DNA of 64,000 bases from Hyphomicrobiales bacterium. Lineage in GTDB: Bacteria > Pseudomonadota > Alphaproteobacteria > Rhizobiales > Rhizobiaceae. Shown here one piece after another: positions 42,858 through 52,137 of the stretch. Where the stretch lies: positions 168,205 through 232,204 of the forward strand of contig UCGV01000028.1 of the NCBI GenBank assembly GCA_900471925.1, written 5' to 3'. Within the stretch, counting starts at the first letter, position 1. The number at the start of each line of letters is the position of its first letter. A program made the position numbers and the translations under genes. The notes below the pieces were generated by a model, which was given only the letters and a program-made list of their open reading frames with translations, ran no database searches and was not told the DNA's origin.

Positions 42858-43176
42858 CGCTGATCTCCAGTCACAACATGCCGTCGTTCGAACGCGATAC
42901 TGCTGGAAAAGTTCCAGACTATGAGGCCGGTTTCAAGCATATTTGCCAAGTAAAGCAGGAATATTTTTGCGTTGCAACATTTATAGGCAGCAACTCGTTC
43001 TGGTTGCTTCGATATTGCGCAAACCAGGTGCAAATCCGCGAAGAAATTCGAGCCGGTCGCTATTATGCGAACGCCTCGCTCGCCGGCAGATTGGACCGAA
43101 GATTGTTTCGCGCACTGGAACAACGAGGCAGGTTCATGAATTTGGTGCCGATTGGGATGTCGGACAGGGGCACGGT
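42858..43176. other. 319-base divergent region between the DUF2934 gene and treZ
   Basis: It contains the leftward EcfG promoter at 42891-42915. An open frame continues upstream of treZ to 42943 but shows no protein-like sequence. No clear rightward promoter for treZ was recognised. Confidence 0.5.
42891..42915 (-). promoter_or_regulatory. EcfG-type general stress promoter of the DUF2934 gene
   Basis: On the minus strand GGAAC (42915-42911), exactly 16 bases, then CGTT (42894-42891), a perfect consensus match. The start codon at 42857 lies 34 bases from the -10 element. Confidence 0.75.
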
Positions 43177-44997
43177 ATGATCCAAATATCAAAAGCGGAC
43201 ACGATGCGAGGAGACTGGGGTGCGGCGCTGCTCGATGGTAAGGGCGCGCGATTTCGCCTGTGGGCACCCGGCGATGATACGATTTCGCTGCGTCATCGCG
43301 GCCAAGATACTCCGATGGCGAGCATCGGTGGCGGCTGGTTCGAACTGACAAAGGCGGAGGCTTCTGCCAACGAAGAATACATGTTCGTCCTGTCGGATGG
43401 ACAAGCCGTACCGGACCCGGCGTCGCGGGCGCAGGCCGGTCATGTTCATGGACCGTCTCTGATCGTAGATCCCAACTACCAGTGGCAGAATTCCGGCTGG
43501 CGCGGTCGCGCCTGGGAGGAGGCCGTTATCACGGAAATCCACATCGGTACCTTCACTCGGGAAGGCACATTCCGGGCTGCGGCGCAAAAGCTGAAACATC
43601 TCGCCGAAACCGGCATTACCGCCATAGAGATCATGCCGGTGGCGCAATTCGCCGGTGATCGCGGCTGGGGTTACGACGGCGTGCTGCACTATGCGCCGCA
43701 CCGCGCCTACGGCACGCCTGACGATTTCAGGGCGTTGATCGATACCGCTCATGGGCTCGGCATCATGGTGCTGCTCGATGTCGTCTACAATCACTTCGGA
43801 CCGGAGGGAAACTACCTCCACGGCTATGCGCCCGGTTTCTTCCGCAACGATCTGCACACGCCTTGGGGGGCCGCGATCGACTTCAGTCGCGCGCCTGTAC
43901 GGCGATATTTCGTCGAAAACGCGCTTTACTGGATCGGAGAGTTCCAGTTGGACGGACTGCGGCTCGATGCCGTGGAGCAGATCTACGACAGTGGCGAACA
44001 GCACGTGCTCGCGGAAATCGCCGGTGAGGTGGGGGCCGCCTTCCCCGACAGGCAGGTTCATCTCGTCGTCGAAGACCAACGCAATCTGGTGGCGCTTCTT
44101 GAGCGCGGTGAGGACGGCGCTCCGCTAACCTACAGGGCCGAATGGAACGACGATTTCCACCACGTGGCGCATATAATCGCGACCGGGGAAACGATCGGGC
44201 ACTACAAGCCCTTCGCCGATGGGCTCTGGCACAAGCTGCGGCTCGCCCTGCAGCATGGCTTCATCTATCCGGACCGGGGCGACCCGCCCGAATTGCCTCT
44301 GGACGAACGTGGTTATCTTCCGCCGACCGCCTTCATCGACTTCCTGCAGAACCACGACCAGATCGGCAATCGCGCCTTCGGCGAGCGACTGGCGAGCCTT
44401 GCCGATCCCGATGTGCTCAATGCGCTGACCGGCATCCTGCTGCTCTCGCCGCATATCCCCTTCCTGTTCATGGGAGAGGAGTATGGGGAGCGGCATCCCT
44501 TCTATTTTTTCACCGACTATACCGGCGAACTCGCCAGGCTCGTTCGCGAAGGGCGCATGGCCGAGGCCGAGGGGTTCGGCGGGCTGAAGGCTGGCAAGAG
44601 CGTAGCCGATCTACCTGACCCGAATGCGCCGTCGACGTTTGAACAATCGAAGCTCGACTGGCCATTCACGGACACTGAGGAGGGCCGAAAAAATCTGGCC
44701 TTCGTCACTGGCCTGTTGAAGCTTCGCAAGACCTATATCGTGCCGCTGCTGAAGCAGACTTGGAACATCGAGAGCGGGGCGCTGGAGACGCCGGAAGGGG
44801 CCGTTGCCGTGTGGTGGAAATTCGCGAATCTCACGCTGGCATTGCGTGCCAATCTGTCGGGCGGGCCGCTGTTCACGCCATCGATGGCGGGAACGGTGAT
44901 TTTCGAGCACTACGGCAACGGAGAAAAACCTGGCGCAGACGGCGCGATGCCGCCGCATTCGGTTGTGTTCGCCATCGATATTGAGGGTACGGATTAG
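43177..44997 (+). CDS. treZ: Malto-oligosyltrehalose trehalohydrolase
   Basis: A 606-residue GH13 enzyme that releases trehalose from maltooligosyl-trehalose. An N-terminal CBM48-like domain (about 15-100) is followed by the hallmark GDRGWGYDGVLHYAPHRAYG near 165, catalytic Asp in DGLRLDAVEQI near 263, Glu in VVEDQRN near 298, and the Asp of LQNHDQIGNR near 393. The ATG at 43177 (MIQISKADTM) is chosen because the earlier in-frame sequence lacks protein character; an ATG at 43204 is possible. The partner treY is not in the window. GlgX at 34 kb is functionally related. Confidence 0.92.
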   Translation: MIQISKADTMRGDWGAALLDGKGARFRLWAPGDDTISLRHRGQDTPMASIGGGWFELTKAEASANEEYMFVLSDGQAVPDPASRAQAGHVHGPSLIVDPNYQWQNSGWRGRAWEEAVITEIHIGTFTREGTFRAAAQKLKHLAETGITAIEIMPVAQFAGDRGWGYDGVLHYAPHRAYGTPDDFRALIDTAHGLGIMVLLDVVYNHFGPEGNYLHGYAPGFFRNDLHTPWGAAIDFSRAPVRRYFVENALYWIGEFQLDGLRLDAVEQIYDSGEQHVLAEIAGEVGAAFPDRQVHLVVEDQRNLVALLERGEDGAPLTYRAEWNDDFHHVAHIIATGETIGHYKPFADGLWHKLRLALQHGFIYPDRGDPPELPLDERGYLPPTAFIDFLQNHDQIGNRAFGERLASLADPDVLNALTGILLLSPHIPFLFMGEEYGERHPFYFFTDYTGELARLVREGRMAEAEGFGGLKAGKSVADLPDPNAPSTFEQSKLDWPFTDTEEGRKNLAFVTGLLKLRKTYIVPLLKQTWNIESGALETPEGAVAVWWKFANLTLALRANLSGGPLFTPSMAGTVIFEHYGNGEKPGADGAMPPHSVVFAIDIEGTD

Positions 44998-45073
44998 ATA
45001 TTTTAGAGATTTCGCGTTTTGAGCGCGCCAAGGGTCGATTGAACGCAATCAGTTCCCAGCTATATTGGACGCA

Positions 45074-46537
45074 ATGTTTCAGCTGATGTCGACCTACTGG
45101 CCGCATATCCTTTTCGTCATCTCGATCGCCATGGGGGCAGCGGCGGCGATCCACGCCACCATGACCAAGGAAGAGGTCAGGTCGGCGACCGGCTGGGTGG
45201 GTGTCATCATCCTGTCACCGATCATCGGCGCCCTGCTTTACATGATCGCCGGCATCAACCGGATCCGTCGCAAGTCGCTGAGCCTGCGGCGTGACGCGCT
45301 GCTTCAGGCCTCAGATCTCGACGAACTTGAGAAATTCGACGCGGAAGCCGACGCCGTTATCAGCCAGTTCGGCCGGCGCTTCTCGGCCCTGCAGACGCTC
45401 GGCGATCGCGTCACGCGCTATCCGCTGACCACCGGCAACATGATCGACATGCTGGAAAATGGCGACGAGGCCTATGCGGCGATGAAGGCGGCGATCGACT
45501 CCGCTGAACGCAGCATCCTGCTGGAAACCTATATTTTCGATCGCGACAGGATCGGGCTTCGTATCGCGGATGCGCTGATCGCCGCGGTCAAGCGCGGCGT
45601 CGAGGTCCGCGTGCTGATCGATGCGGTCGGCGCGCGCTATTCGGTGCCGAGCATTCTCGGTCACCTGCAGGACGGCGGGGTCACCGTTGATGTCTTCAAC
45701 GGCAATGTCATCATGGGCCTACGGCTGCCCTATGCGAACCTGCGCACGCACCGCAAGATCCTGATCGTCGATGGCAGGGTTGCGCTGACCGGAGGCATGA
45801 ACATCCGCGAAGGCTTCAGCCAGGAAATGGTCGGAGAGAGTTTCGCCCGCGATACGCATTTCAGCGTCAGCGGCCCGGCGGTTGCCGACCTGTTCGATGT
45901 CGCAGCTGAAGACTGGCGCTTCACGACGGGCGAAGTCCTGAACGGCGAGGCCTGGCGGATCGATCGGCCGGAGCGCAATCGCGGCGATCCTGTTTTCATG
46001 CGCGTTGCCGCCTCCGGGCCGGACCGGAGCGTCGAGACGAACCACAAGATGCTGATGGGGGCTTTTTCGGTGGCGCGGCAGTCGATCCGCATCATGTCAC
46101 CCTATTTCCTGCCGGATCGTGAGCTGATCAGTGCCCTGACGACAGCCGCGCGGCGTGGGGTAGAGGTCGATATTGTCGTGCCGGCTGCCAACAATCTCGT
46201 GCTGGTCGACCGGGCGATGACGGCGCAGTTCGATCAGATCGTCAAGAACTACTGCCGCATCTGGCGCTCAACCGGCAGCTTCAGTCATTCCAAGCTGCTT
46301 TGCATCGATGGCACCTGGGCCTATGTGGGCTCCTCCAATCTCGATCCGCGCTCGCTCAGGCTGAATTTCGAGGTCGATCTGGAAGTGCTGAATGCCGGTT
46401 TCGCCGCCGAGATCGACGAGCGTATCGATGATGCCATCAAGTCCGCCTCGCCGGTCACACTCGAGGGCTTGCGGGGGCGGCCCTTCCTCGTGCGTCTTCT
46501 CGAAAAGGTGCTGTGGCTGGGCTCGCCCTATCTTTGA
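45074..46537 (+). CDS. Cardiolipin synthase-like phospholipase D family protein
   Basis: A 487-residue membrane enzyme with two N-terminal hydrophobic helices (residues about 8-65) and two HKD motifs: HRKILIVDG near 226 and HSKLLCIDG near 404. This is the ClsA arrangement, which joins two phosphatidylglycerol molecules to cardiolipin in the inner membrane. The ATG at 45074 is preferred to a TTG three codons earlier. The EEP-family gene follows 73 bases later. Confidence 0.9.
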   Translation: MFQLMSTYWPHILFVISIAMGAAAAIHATMTKEEVRSATGWVGVIILSPIIGALLYMIAGINRIRRKSLSLRRDALLQASDLDELEKFDAEADAVISQFGRRFSALQTLGDRVTRYPLTTGNMIDMLENGDEAYAAMKAAIDSAERSILLETYIFDRDRIGLRIADALIAAVKRGVEVRVLIDAVGARYSVPSILGHLQDGGVTVDVFNGNVIMGLRLPYANLRTHRKILIVDGRVALTGGMNIREGFSQEMVGESFARDTHFSVSGPAVADLFDVAAEDWRFTTGEVLNGEAWRIDRPERNRGDPVFMRVAASGPDRSVETNHKMLMGAFSVARQSIRIMSPYFLPDRELISALTTAARRGVEVDIVVPAANNLVLVDRAMTAQFDQIVKNYCRIWRSTGSFSHSKLLCIDGTWAYVGSSNLDPRSLRLNFEVDLEVLNAGFAAEIDERIDDAIKSASPVTLEGLRGRPFLVRLLEKVLWLGSPYL

Positions 46538-46610
46538 TGGGGTTTTCGCGGTCGGGGCATGGCAAGTTTTGTTGCGCTGCCTATAATTCTGAAAAAGAGC
46601 TTTCCGAGCA

Positions 46611-47459
46611 ATGGAGCCGGCGTTCCTTCCGATGCGAGCCAAGAAGAAAGACAGCCTCCCAGCCAGTATCATCGCTTCCATCAAGAACAGGAGGAAACGT
46701 GTCGAAACCTGGCGCGATGGCCTGAAGCCGCGTGGAGAAGGCACGCTGATCGCATCCTACAATGTCCATAAATGCGTCGGCACCGACAGGCGTTTCGATC
46801 CGGAGCGCACAAGCCGCGTGATCCATGAAATCGATGCCGATGTCATCGCCTTGCAGGAGGCAGACACGCGTTTCGGCGAGCGAACCGGCATTCTCGATCT
46901 CGCCCGGCTGGAGCGTGAGACCGGTCTCGTGCCGGTCCCGATTTCCGGAGCGGCAAAGGCGCATGGCTGGCACGGCAATGTCGTGCTTGTGCGCAAGGGG
47001 CTGGTGCATGATGTGCATCAGGTGAAACTGCCCGGGCTGGAGCCGCGCGGCGCGCTGGTTGCCGAAATCGAGTTGGAAAGCGGCGGCACCTTGCGCATCA
47101 TCGCGGCCCATTTCGGGCTGCTGCGCCATTCACGGGCGCAGCAGGCAAAGACATTGGTCGACCTCATCAGCAACCGCCACGAGATGCCGACCATTCTGCT
47201 TGGCGATCTCAACGAATGGCGGCTCGGCGACCGATCGTCCCTCAATACATTCCAGATGGCTTTCGGTCCGCTGCCGCCTGCGGTTCCGAGCTTTCCGGCG
47301 GGATTGCCCGTGCTTGCGCTAGACCGCATCATCGCCAATCGCACGGGCATCATCTCTGCCGTGGAAGTGCATGACACGCCGCTTGCCCGCATGGCATCCG
47401 ACCACCTGCCGATCAAGGCGGTGGTCGATCTGCAGCAGGAAGCGGCGAGGGTCGAGTAG
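46611..47459 (+). CDS. Endonuclease/exonuclease/phosphatase family protein
   Basis: A 282-residue EEP-fold phosphoesterase. Motifs: LIASYNVHKCVGTDRRFDP near 47, VIALQEADTRFG near 78, ILLGDLNEWRLGD near 196, and the catalytic His in MASDHLPIKAVV near 265. No signal peptide; the N-terminal 40 residues are basic. Such genes often sit beside cardiolipin synthase genes, suggesting a phospholipid-related role, but DNA or other phosphodiester substrates are possible. Confidence 0.85.
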   Translation: MEPAFLPMRAKKKDSLPASIIASIKNRRKRVETWRDGLKPRGEGTLIASYNVHKCVGTDRRFDPERTSRVIHEIDADVIALQEADTRFGERTGILDLARLERETGLVPVPISGAAKAHGWHGNVVLVRKGLVHDVHQVKLPGLEPRGALVAEIELESGGTLRIIAAHFGLLRHSRAQQAKTLVDLISNRHEMPTILLGDLNEWRLGDRSSLNTFQMAFGPLPPAVPSFPAGLPVLALDRIIANRTGIISAVEVHDTPLARMASDHLPIKAVVDLQQEAARVE

Positions 47460-47465
47460 CCAGCG

Positions 47466-48422
47466 TCAGGCCCGGACGGGGGCGGGAAGGAGCTTGCCTC
47501 TGACCAGCAGCCAGAGGGTTCCAACTGCGATCATGGCAAGTGCGATATTGACCAGCACGAAGATGATTGGTGCAAGCTCGCCGATCGCCCCGATATCGCC
47601 GCGCGCCGTCATGCGGAGCGCCGCCGTTGAGAGTGCGGTGAGACCGAAGGTGAAGGCCCAATAGGAGCCGGCGAAGGGCTGCCGCATGATCCAGGGGAGC
47701 TGGCGGCCGATGATCAGCACTTGCAGGATGGCGTAGCCAAACATGGCATGCACGAACATGTCGGGTGTGCCCGTCGTCACGCTCAGATAAGCAACACTGC
47801 CGACGGCAGGTGGAGCAAGCTGGATGCCGAGCGTCGGCCGCAGCGGTTCGGCAAGGGTAGGCGCTGTCAGCATCCGGTGCAGCAGCACGGATTCCATCGC
47901 AAGCCACGAGAAAAAGCCGGCGCCGAAAGCAAGTTGTCCCCAGTCCGGATAACCGAGCGCACCGGCCGCGATGGCTATGACGAAGGAGCCGGCAACGGCC
48001 GGCAGATAGAGAACCGGTGTGTTGGTGACCGGGTCACGCCCGCCGCGCCATAGAAGGCCGGTCCGCCACATGAGGAAGAGCAGGGCAAAAGCGGCACCTG
48101 CTGCTGCGAGAACTCCGGCGGCGATGTGGGAGTAGGGGAGAATGCCGAGCCCGGCCAGCATGGTGGCTACACCGATCAGGCCTATGAAGCAGCACTGCAC
48201 GGGATGCTCGAGTTCTGCCATCGCGTCGTTCGGCGCGACGATCCATTTGCCAGCGTAGAGGACGATAAGGACGAGCCAGATGGCGACGGCAAGAAGGCTG
48301 ATCGCTTCGCCGATTTCAGCCGGAACGGACCAGAGCGCAGTGGCAGCACGCCAGCTGTTGCCGAGCCCGGCAACGCCGAGAACAATACCAAAGAATGCAG
48401 CAGGTATACGGGGCAGCGCCAT
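47466..48422 (-). CDS. TDT/TehA-family membrane carrier
   Basis: A 318-residue integral membrane protein with ten predicted hydrophobic segments. The opening PAAFFGIVLGVAGLGNSWRAA and the later ESVLLHRMLTAP and MRQPFAGSYWAFTFGLTALS are characteristic of TehA/SLAC1-type anion channels, linked to tellurite resistance or to dicarboxylate efflux. The ATG at 48422 follows GGAGAAACGGAC. Convergent with the EEP gene, with 6 bases between. Confidence 0.85.
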   Translation of the reverse strand: MALPRIPAAFFGIVLGVAGLGNSWRAATALWSVPAEIGEAISLLAVAIWLVLIVLYAGKWIVAPNDAMAELEHPVQCCFIGLIGVATMLAGLGILPYSHIAAGVLAAAGAAFALLFLMWRTGLLWRGGRDPVTNTPVLYLPAVAGSFVIAIAAGALGYPDWGQLAFGAGFFSWLAMESVLLHRMLTAPTLAEPLRPTLGIQLAPPAVGSVAYLSVTTGTPDMFVHAMFGYAILQVLIIGRQLPWIMRQPFAGSYWAFTFGLTALSTAALRMTARGDIGAIGELAPIIFVLVNIALAMIAVGTLWLLVRGKLLPAPVRA

Positions 48423-48480
48423 GTCCGTTTCTCCGGGTTGATCCGGCAAGGTCAGGTACCCTGCCGGTGGGGCAAGAATC

Positions 48481-48819
48481 TCATTTCGCGATGGCGTCGG
48501 CAGCGTCCATCACACGAGCGGAATAGACAAGGGCCGCGCCGGCATTTACGGAAATTGCGACGCCGAGCGCTTCAGCGATTTCTTCCTTCGTGGCGCCGAC
48601 CTTCTGGGCTTCGGTGGTATGCACCGCGATACAGCCGTCGCAACGGACGGTGACGGCGACCGCAAGCGCGATCAGTTCACGCTGCTTGGCATCGAGGTAA
48701 TTGGTTTTCTGCCCGGCAGTCGACAGGGTCTGATAGCCCTTGATCGTCTCGGGTACGACCTTGGCGATTTCGCCGATGCGGCCAAGAAGTTCGCCGCGAT
48801 ATTGCTTCCCGTCCAACAT
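48481..48819 (-). CDS. AhpD-like carboxymuconolactone decarboxylase family protein
   Basis: A 112-residue protein with Cys60, Cys63 and His67 (VRCDGCIAVHT), the redox motif of AhpD-type alkylhydroperoxidases. It belongs to the same superfamily as pcaC and the gene at 28878 but is distinct from both. It is divergent from the AraC-family regulator at 48939, which is its likely controller. Confidence 0.85.
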   Translation of the reverse strand: MLDGKQYRGELLGRIGEIAKVVPETIKGYQTLSTAGQKTNYLDAKQRELIALAVAVTVRCDGCIAVHTTEAQKVGATKEEIAEALGVAISVNAGAALVYSARVMDAADAIAK

Positions 48820-48938
48820 GATCTCATTCCTTTCGAAATCAGCGACGGCCTGATTGCCTCTGCTGTTGACAAGGAATATGCCCTCAAGCTCTGATGGTTT
48901 GAATGCTTGTAAAGTTCATTTTCTAGCGCGATCGTCTC

Positions 48939-49874
48939 ATGGATGTTCTAAGCCGTCTTATCGAACTCGCCCGCCTGCAGCCGACGCTCGATATTCGCTG
49001 CAGGCTGCAGGGTGCCTTCGAGATCGACCATGAACCGGTCGCGGCCGGTACGCTGCCCTTTCACCTGATCCTTGGGGGCGACTGTCTGATCCGGCTTGGT
49101 TCCGGCCGCGAAGTCACTTTGCGATCCGGCGATTTCCTGCTGCTGCCGAGGGGCGATGCCCACGCGATTGTCGGCACGCGGCCACGGGGTGCTGCGGCAC
49201 CGTTGCGTGTCGCTGCGGGCGGTATGTTGCCGATGCGGGAGAACGGCGAAGGCGAGGCCGATGTTGATCTGCTCTGCGGTCATTTCGATTATGCCCCCGG
49301 TTCCGCCGCGCTGTTGCTCGACAGCCTGCCGGATATTTTCCATGTCTCGCTTCTCGGCGCTGAATCCGAGGATATGCTGAAGATGCTGGTGACCATGCTT
49401 TACAGGGAGACCGCTGAGGCGAAGCCCGGAGCGCTTGCGATTATCACAGCAACATGCCTGTCGCTTTTCATCATGGCGGTGCGGGCGGCCAAGTCCTCGC
49501 CCGTGGCGTCATCGGGGCTGTTGCAACTGCTCGGTGATGCGCGGCTCGGCAAATCGGCGATCGCGATGATGTCTTCGCCGGCCTTTGCCTGGACGATCGA
49601 CGATCTCGCCCGCCGTTCGGCCATGTCGCGTGCCACCTATGCCCGGCAATTTCGGGTGCGCGCCGGAACGACGGTCGGTTCGTTCCTGACCGATCTCAGG
49701 ATGATGCTGGCGAGCGACCTTCTCTCGCGGACGCGCCGGACGGTAGCCGATATCGGTGCCGAAGTCGGCTACGAATCCGAGGCTGCCTTTGGCAAGGCCT
49801 TCAAGGCGCGGCGCGGCATAACGCCGGCGCGCTTCCGCCTGATGGAACAGGCGAGGCAGCACGAACTGCCATGA
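48939..49874 (+). CDS. AraC-family regulator with cupin domain
   Basis: A 311-residue regulator. The N-terminal cupin_6 domain (about residues 1-190) includes CRLQGAFEIDHEPVAAGTLPFHLILGGDCLIRL and LRSGDFLLLPRGDAHAI. The C-terminal AraC double helix-turn-helix (about 210-305) includes WTIDDLARRSAMSRATYARQFR and ADIGAEVGYESEAAFGKAFKARRGITPARFR. This type often controls an adjacent oxidoreductase or AhpD-like gene, as here. Confidence 0.9.
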   Translation: MDVLSRLIELARLQPTLDIRCRLQGAFEIDHEPVAAGTLPFHLILGGDCLIRLGSGREVTLRSGDFLLLPRGDAHAIVGTRPRGAAAPLRVAAGGMLPMRENGEGEADVDLLCGHFDYAPGSAALLLDSLPDIFHVSLLGAESEDMLKMLVTMLYRETAEAKPGALAIITATCLSLFIMAVRAAKSSPVASSGLLQLLGDARLGKSAIAMMSSPAFAWTIDDLARRSAMSRATYARQFRVRAGTTVGSFLTDLRMMLASDLLSRTRRTVADIGAEVGYESEAAFGKAFKARRGITPARFRLMEQARQHELP

Positions 49875-50177
49875 TGGGTGTGGAACGATGCTGGTGCGCC
49901 TGCCCATCATTGCGCTTCAAATACGAGAGGCCTATCTGGGCCGGAACGCAGGATTACGAATGCGCGAAAATCCCGATAAGCCAATTCAGCGTTCAGGTGT
50001 CCGGCGAGACCGGTCGTTCCTGTCATCCGGTGTGTAGGTGGCGAGGCGAAGGGCATCCATCAGGATGCCGACGATCTGTTTCCACATGGCGTCTCTCCTT
50101 TCGCCAGTGTTCTCCTCCTCTTGCGCCCGGTCTTCAAACGAGCTTATCGTCAGCTTCGGATAACTTGAGGTTATGGG
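49875..50177. other. 303-base gap between AraC and LysR genes
   Basis: The only structure seen is the 33-residue leftward frame at 49986-50087 with a strong ribosome site. No other gene or operator was recognised. Confidence 0.4.
49986..50087 (-). CDS. Possible 33-residue small protein
   Basis: A short open frame beginning MWKQIVGILMDALRLATY with a polar, Arg-rich tail (DDRNDRSRRTPER). The start is 5-6 bases after GAAAGGAGAGACG, an excellent ribosome site, which is the main evidence. The N-terminal half could be an amphipathic helix. It is divergent from the LysR gene at 50178, and the control region between them is short. No homologue is recalled. Confidence 0.4.
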   Translation of the reverse strand: MWKQIVGILMDALRLATYTPDDRNDRSRRTPER

Positions 50178-51056
50178 ATGAAACGCGGCCGGCTTCCGCT
50201 GACGGCATTACGCACTTTCGAAGTGGCCGGGCGGCTCGAAAGCTTCACTCTTGCGGCCGAGGAACTGTTCATCTCCCAGGCTGCCGTCAGCCGCCAGATC
50301 CGGGAGCTCGAACAGTTGATCGGAGGACAACTGTTCGAACGGCGCCATCGAAGCGTTGCCCTGACAGATAGCGGCCGAAAGTTGCTTGCTGTCCTGACAC
50401 CCTCCTTCGACCGGATTGACGAATGCCTGGAGGATATCCGCAAAGCCTCCGCCACATCGGAGTTGAAGATCAGCGTCGAGCCATCCTTCGCCGCGTGCTG
50501 GCTGGTACCGCGCCTGCCGGAATTCCAAAGACGTTATCCTGAGGTGGATGTGTCGATCGATGCCGATACTCGCACGATCGAATTCCGCACCGGACAGGCG
50601 CAGATAGCGATCCGGCATAGCGCAACAATCACCGCATGGCCGCGCACAGAAAGCCGGCATCTGATCGACGTGCGGATGCTGCCTGTCATCGCAACCGATC
50701 TTCTGGAACGGGGGCCGCCGATCTCATCGCCACAAGATCTCTTCGCTTACGGGCTGCTGCATGAAGAAACACGTGACGCCTGGAGCCGATGGTTTGATGC
50801 TGCGGGTGTCACCATGCCTGAAACGGCCAAAGGCCCGGTCTATGCCGATGATGGTCTGGTGCTGCGGGGGCAGGGTGTTGCGCTGCTGGACGAAGCCTTT
50901 GCCGAGGAAGAAATCCGGGCCGGCCGGTTGCGGCAGCTTTTCGGCCTGACGGTTTCGAACGGCGCATACTGGCTGGTTGCCCGCAGTTTCGACCGTCTGG
51001 CGCCTGCTGCAACTGATTTCGCCCACTGGCTAGCCGAGAGTTTTCATTCTCGCTGA
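50178..51056 (+). CDS. LysR-family regulator (GcvA-like)
   Basis: A 292-residue LysR regulator. The DNA-binding domain reads LPLTALRTFEVAGRLESFTLAAEELFISQAAVSRQIRELEQLIG at about 5-50, typical of the GcvA/AmpR subgroup. The effector domain begins near SVEPSFAACWLVPRLPEFQRRYPEVDVSI at residue 96. It has no obvious divergent enzyme gene; the small frame at 49986-50087 is the nearest. The target is unknown. Confidence 0.9.
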   Translation: MKRGRLPLTALRTFEVAGRLESFTLAAEELFISQAAVSRQIRELEQLIGGQLFERRHRSVALTDSGRKLLAVLTPSFDRIDECLEDIRKASATSELKISVEPSFAACWLVPRLPEFQRRYPEVDVSIDADTRTIEFRTGQAQIAIRHSATITAWPRTESRHLIDVRMLPVIATDLLERGPPISSPQDLFAYGLLHEETRDAWSRWFDAAGVTMPETAKGPVYADDGLVLRGQGVALLDEAFAEEEIRAGRLRQLFGLTVSNGAYWLVARSFDRLAPAATDFAHWLAESFHSR

Positions 51057-51108
51057 GGATGGCAACGGCTTTTTAGCCGTTGCCGCTTCACGACGATACC
51101 GCCGAGGG

Positions 51109-52041
51109 TCACCGCTCAAAAACGATACGCAGGAACCTGGCGGCGCGGTCTAGAGCGACGCGACTGCTTTCGAGATTGATGACATCAAGCTGGAAGACGT
51201 GATGCATGCCCTCCCAGATTTCGAGTTGCACGGCGACGCCGGCCCGTGCTGCGCGTTCGGCATATTGTCTGCTGTCATCGAGCAGACGCTCGTCGGTGCC
51301 GACCTGGATCAGCAGCGGCGGCAGGCCCGCGAGATCGCCGTGCAAGGGAGAGGCAATCGGATCTGTGGCATTGACGGCGCCAAGATATTTGCGCGCACAA
51401 TCCTGCAGATAATCGTAACCGATCAGCGGATCTTCGATCTCGGGATCGGTCATAGATGCGCCGGTAAAGGCGAGATCGGCCCAGGGAGAAAAGACGACGC
51501 CTGCGAGCGGCGCGGGGCTCTGCCCAAGCCGGGCCAGTTCCGCAAGGGTGACCAGCGACAGACCACCGCCAGCGGAATCACCAACGATGGCGATCCGATT
51601 ATAACCCTGCGCCACGAGCCAACGCCACGCCGCCAGCGCCGCGGCGGGTGCGGCAGGCAATGTTGCTTCAGGGGCAAGCGGATAATCGATGGTGAGAGCC
51701 GGAATGCCGGTGCGGCTGACGATCTGGCTGACGAAGCCGCGATAGGCTCTGGCCGTGCCGAGATTGTAACCGCCACCGTGCAGGAAGAGGATCGCCGTAC
51801 CCGGCTCGGTCCTTTCCGGGCGCAGCCAGAAGCCGTGCATATCGGCAGTCTCGACCGCTTCGCTGACGATGCCCTCGACCATAGGGCTTGCCGAAATGAA
51901 GGTGTTGTAGACGTCGCGCGGCGCGCCGGTCGCCGATCCCCAGAAGCTTGCGAAATGCTCGCGGAGCGTCGTTTCGCGTGCGCGTTCCTCGGCGGAAAGC
52001 CTGATGAATTCGACCTTGGTATCTATCGCGGTATTGGACAT
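51109..52041 (-). CDS. Alpha/beta hydrolase (HSL-type esterase)
   Basis: A 310-residue carboxylesterase of the hormone-sensitive-lipase family. The oxyanion motif is LFLHGGGYNLG near 90, the nucleophile Ser is in IVGDSAGGGLSL near 165, Asp in GTDERLLDDS near 255 and His in GMHHVFQ near 287. No signal peptide. It is convergent with the LysR gene; pirin lies just upstream on the same strand with a gap of 96 bases. Confidence 0.9.
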   Translation of the reverse strand: MSNTAIDTKVEFIRLSAEERARETTLREHFASFWGSATGAPRDVYNTFISASPMVEGIVSEAVETADMHGFWLRPERTEPGTAILFLHGGGYNLGTARAYRGFVSQIVSRTGIPALTIDYPLAPEATLPAAPAAALAAWRWLVAQGYNRIAIVGDSAGGGLSLVTLAELARLGQSPAPLAGVVFSPWADLAFTGASMTDPEIEDPLIGYDYLQDCARKYLGAVNATDPIASPLHGDLAGLPPLLIQVGTDERLLDDSRQYAERAARAGVAVQLEIWEGMHHVFQLDVINLESSRVALDRAARFLRIVFER

Positions 52042-52137
52042 GTCACTCTCCGATTTGTGCCGCCAGGAGGCGGCGTCTGACCGTCCGCGCAGTGCCGGGC
52101 ACCGCGTCGGTATGAGGGTTTTCAGAATGGATTGTTG

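Noticed and set aside
43110..43150. GGAAC upstream of treZ as an EcfG promoter
   Set aside because: No CGTT-like element occurs at 16-17 bases; spacing and -10 both fail.
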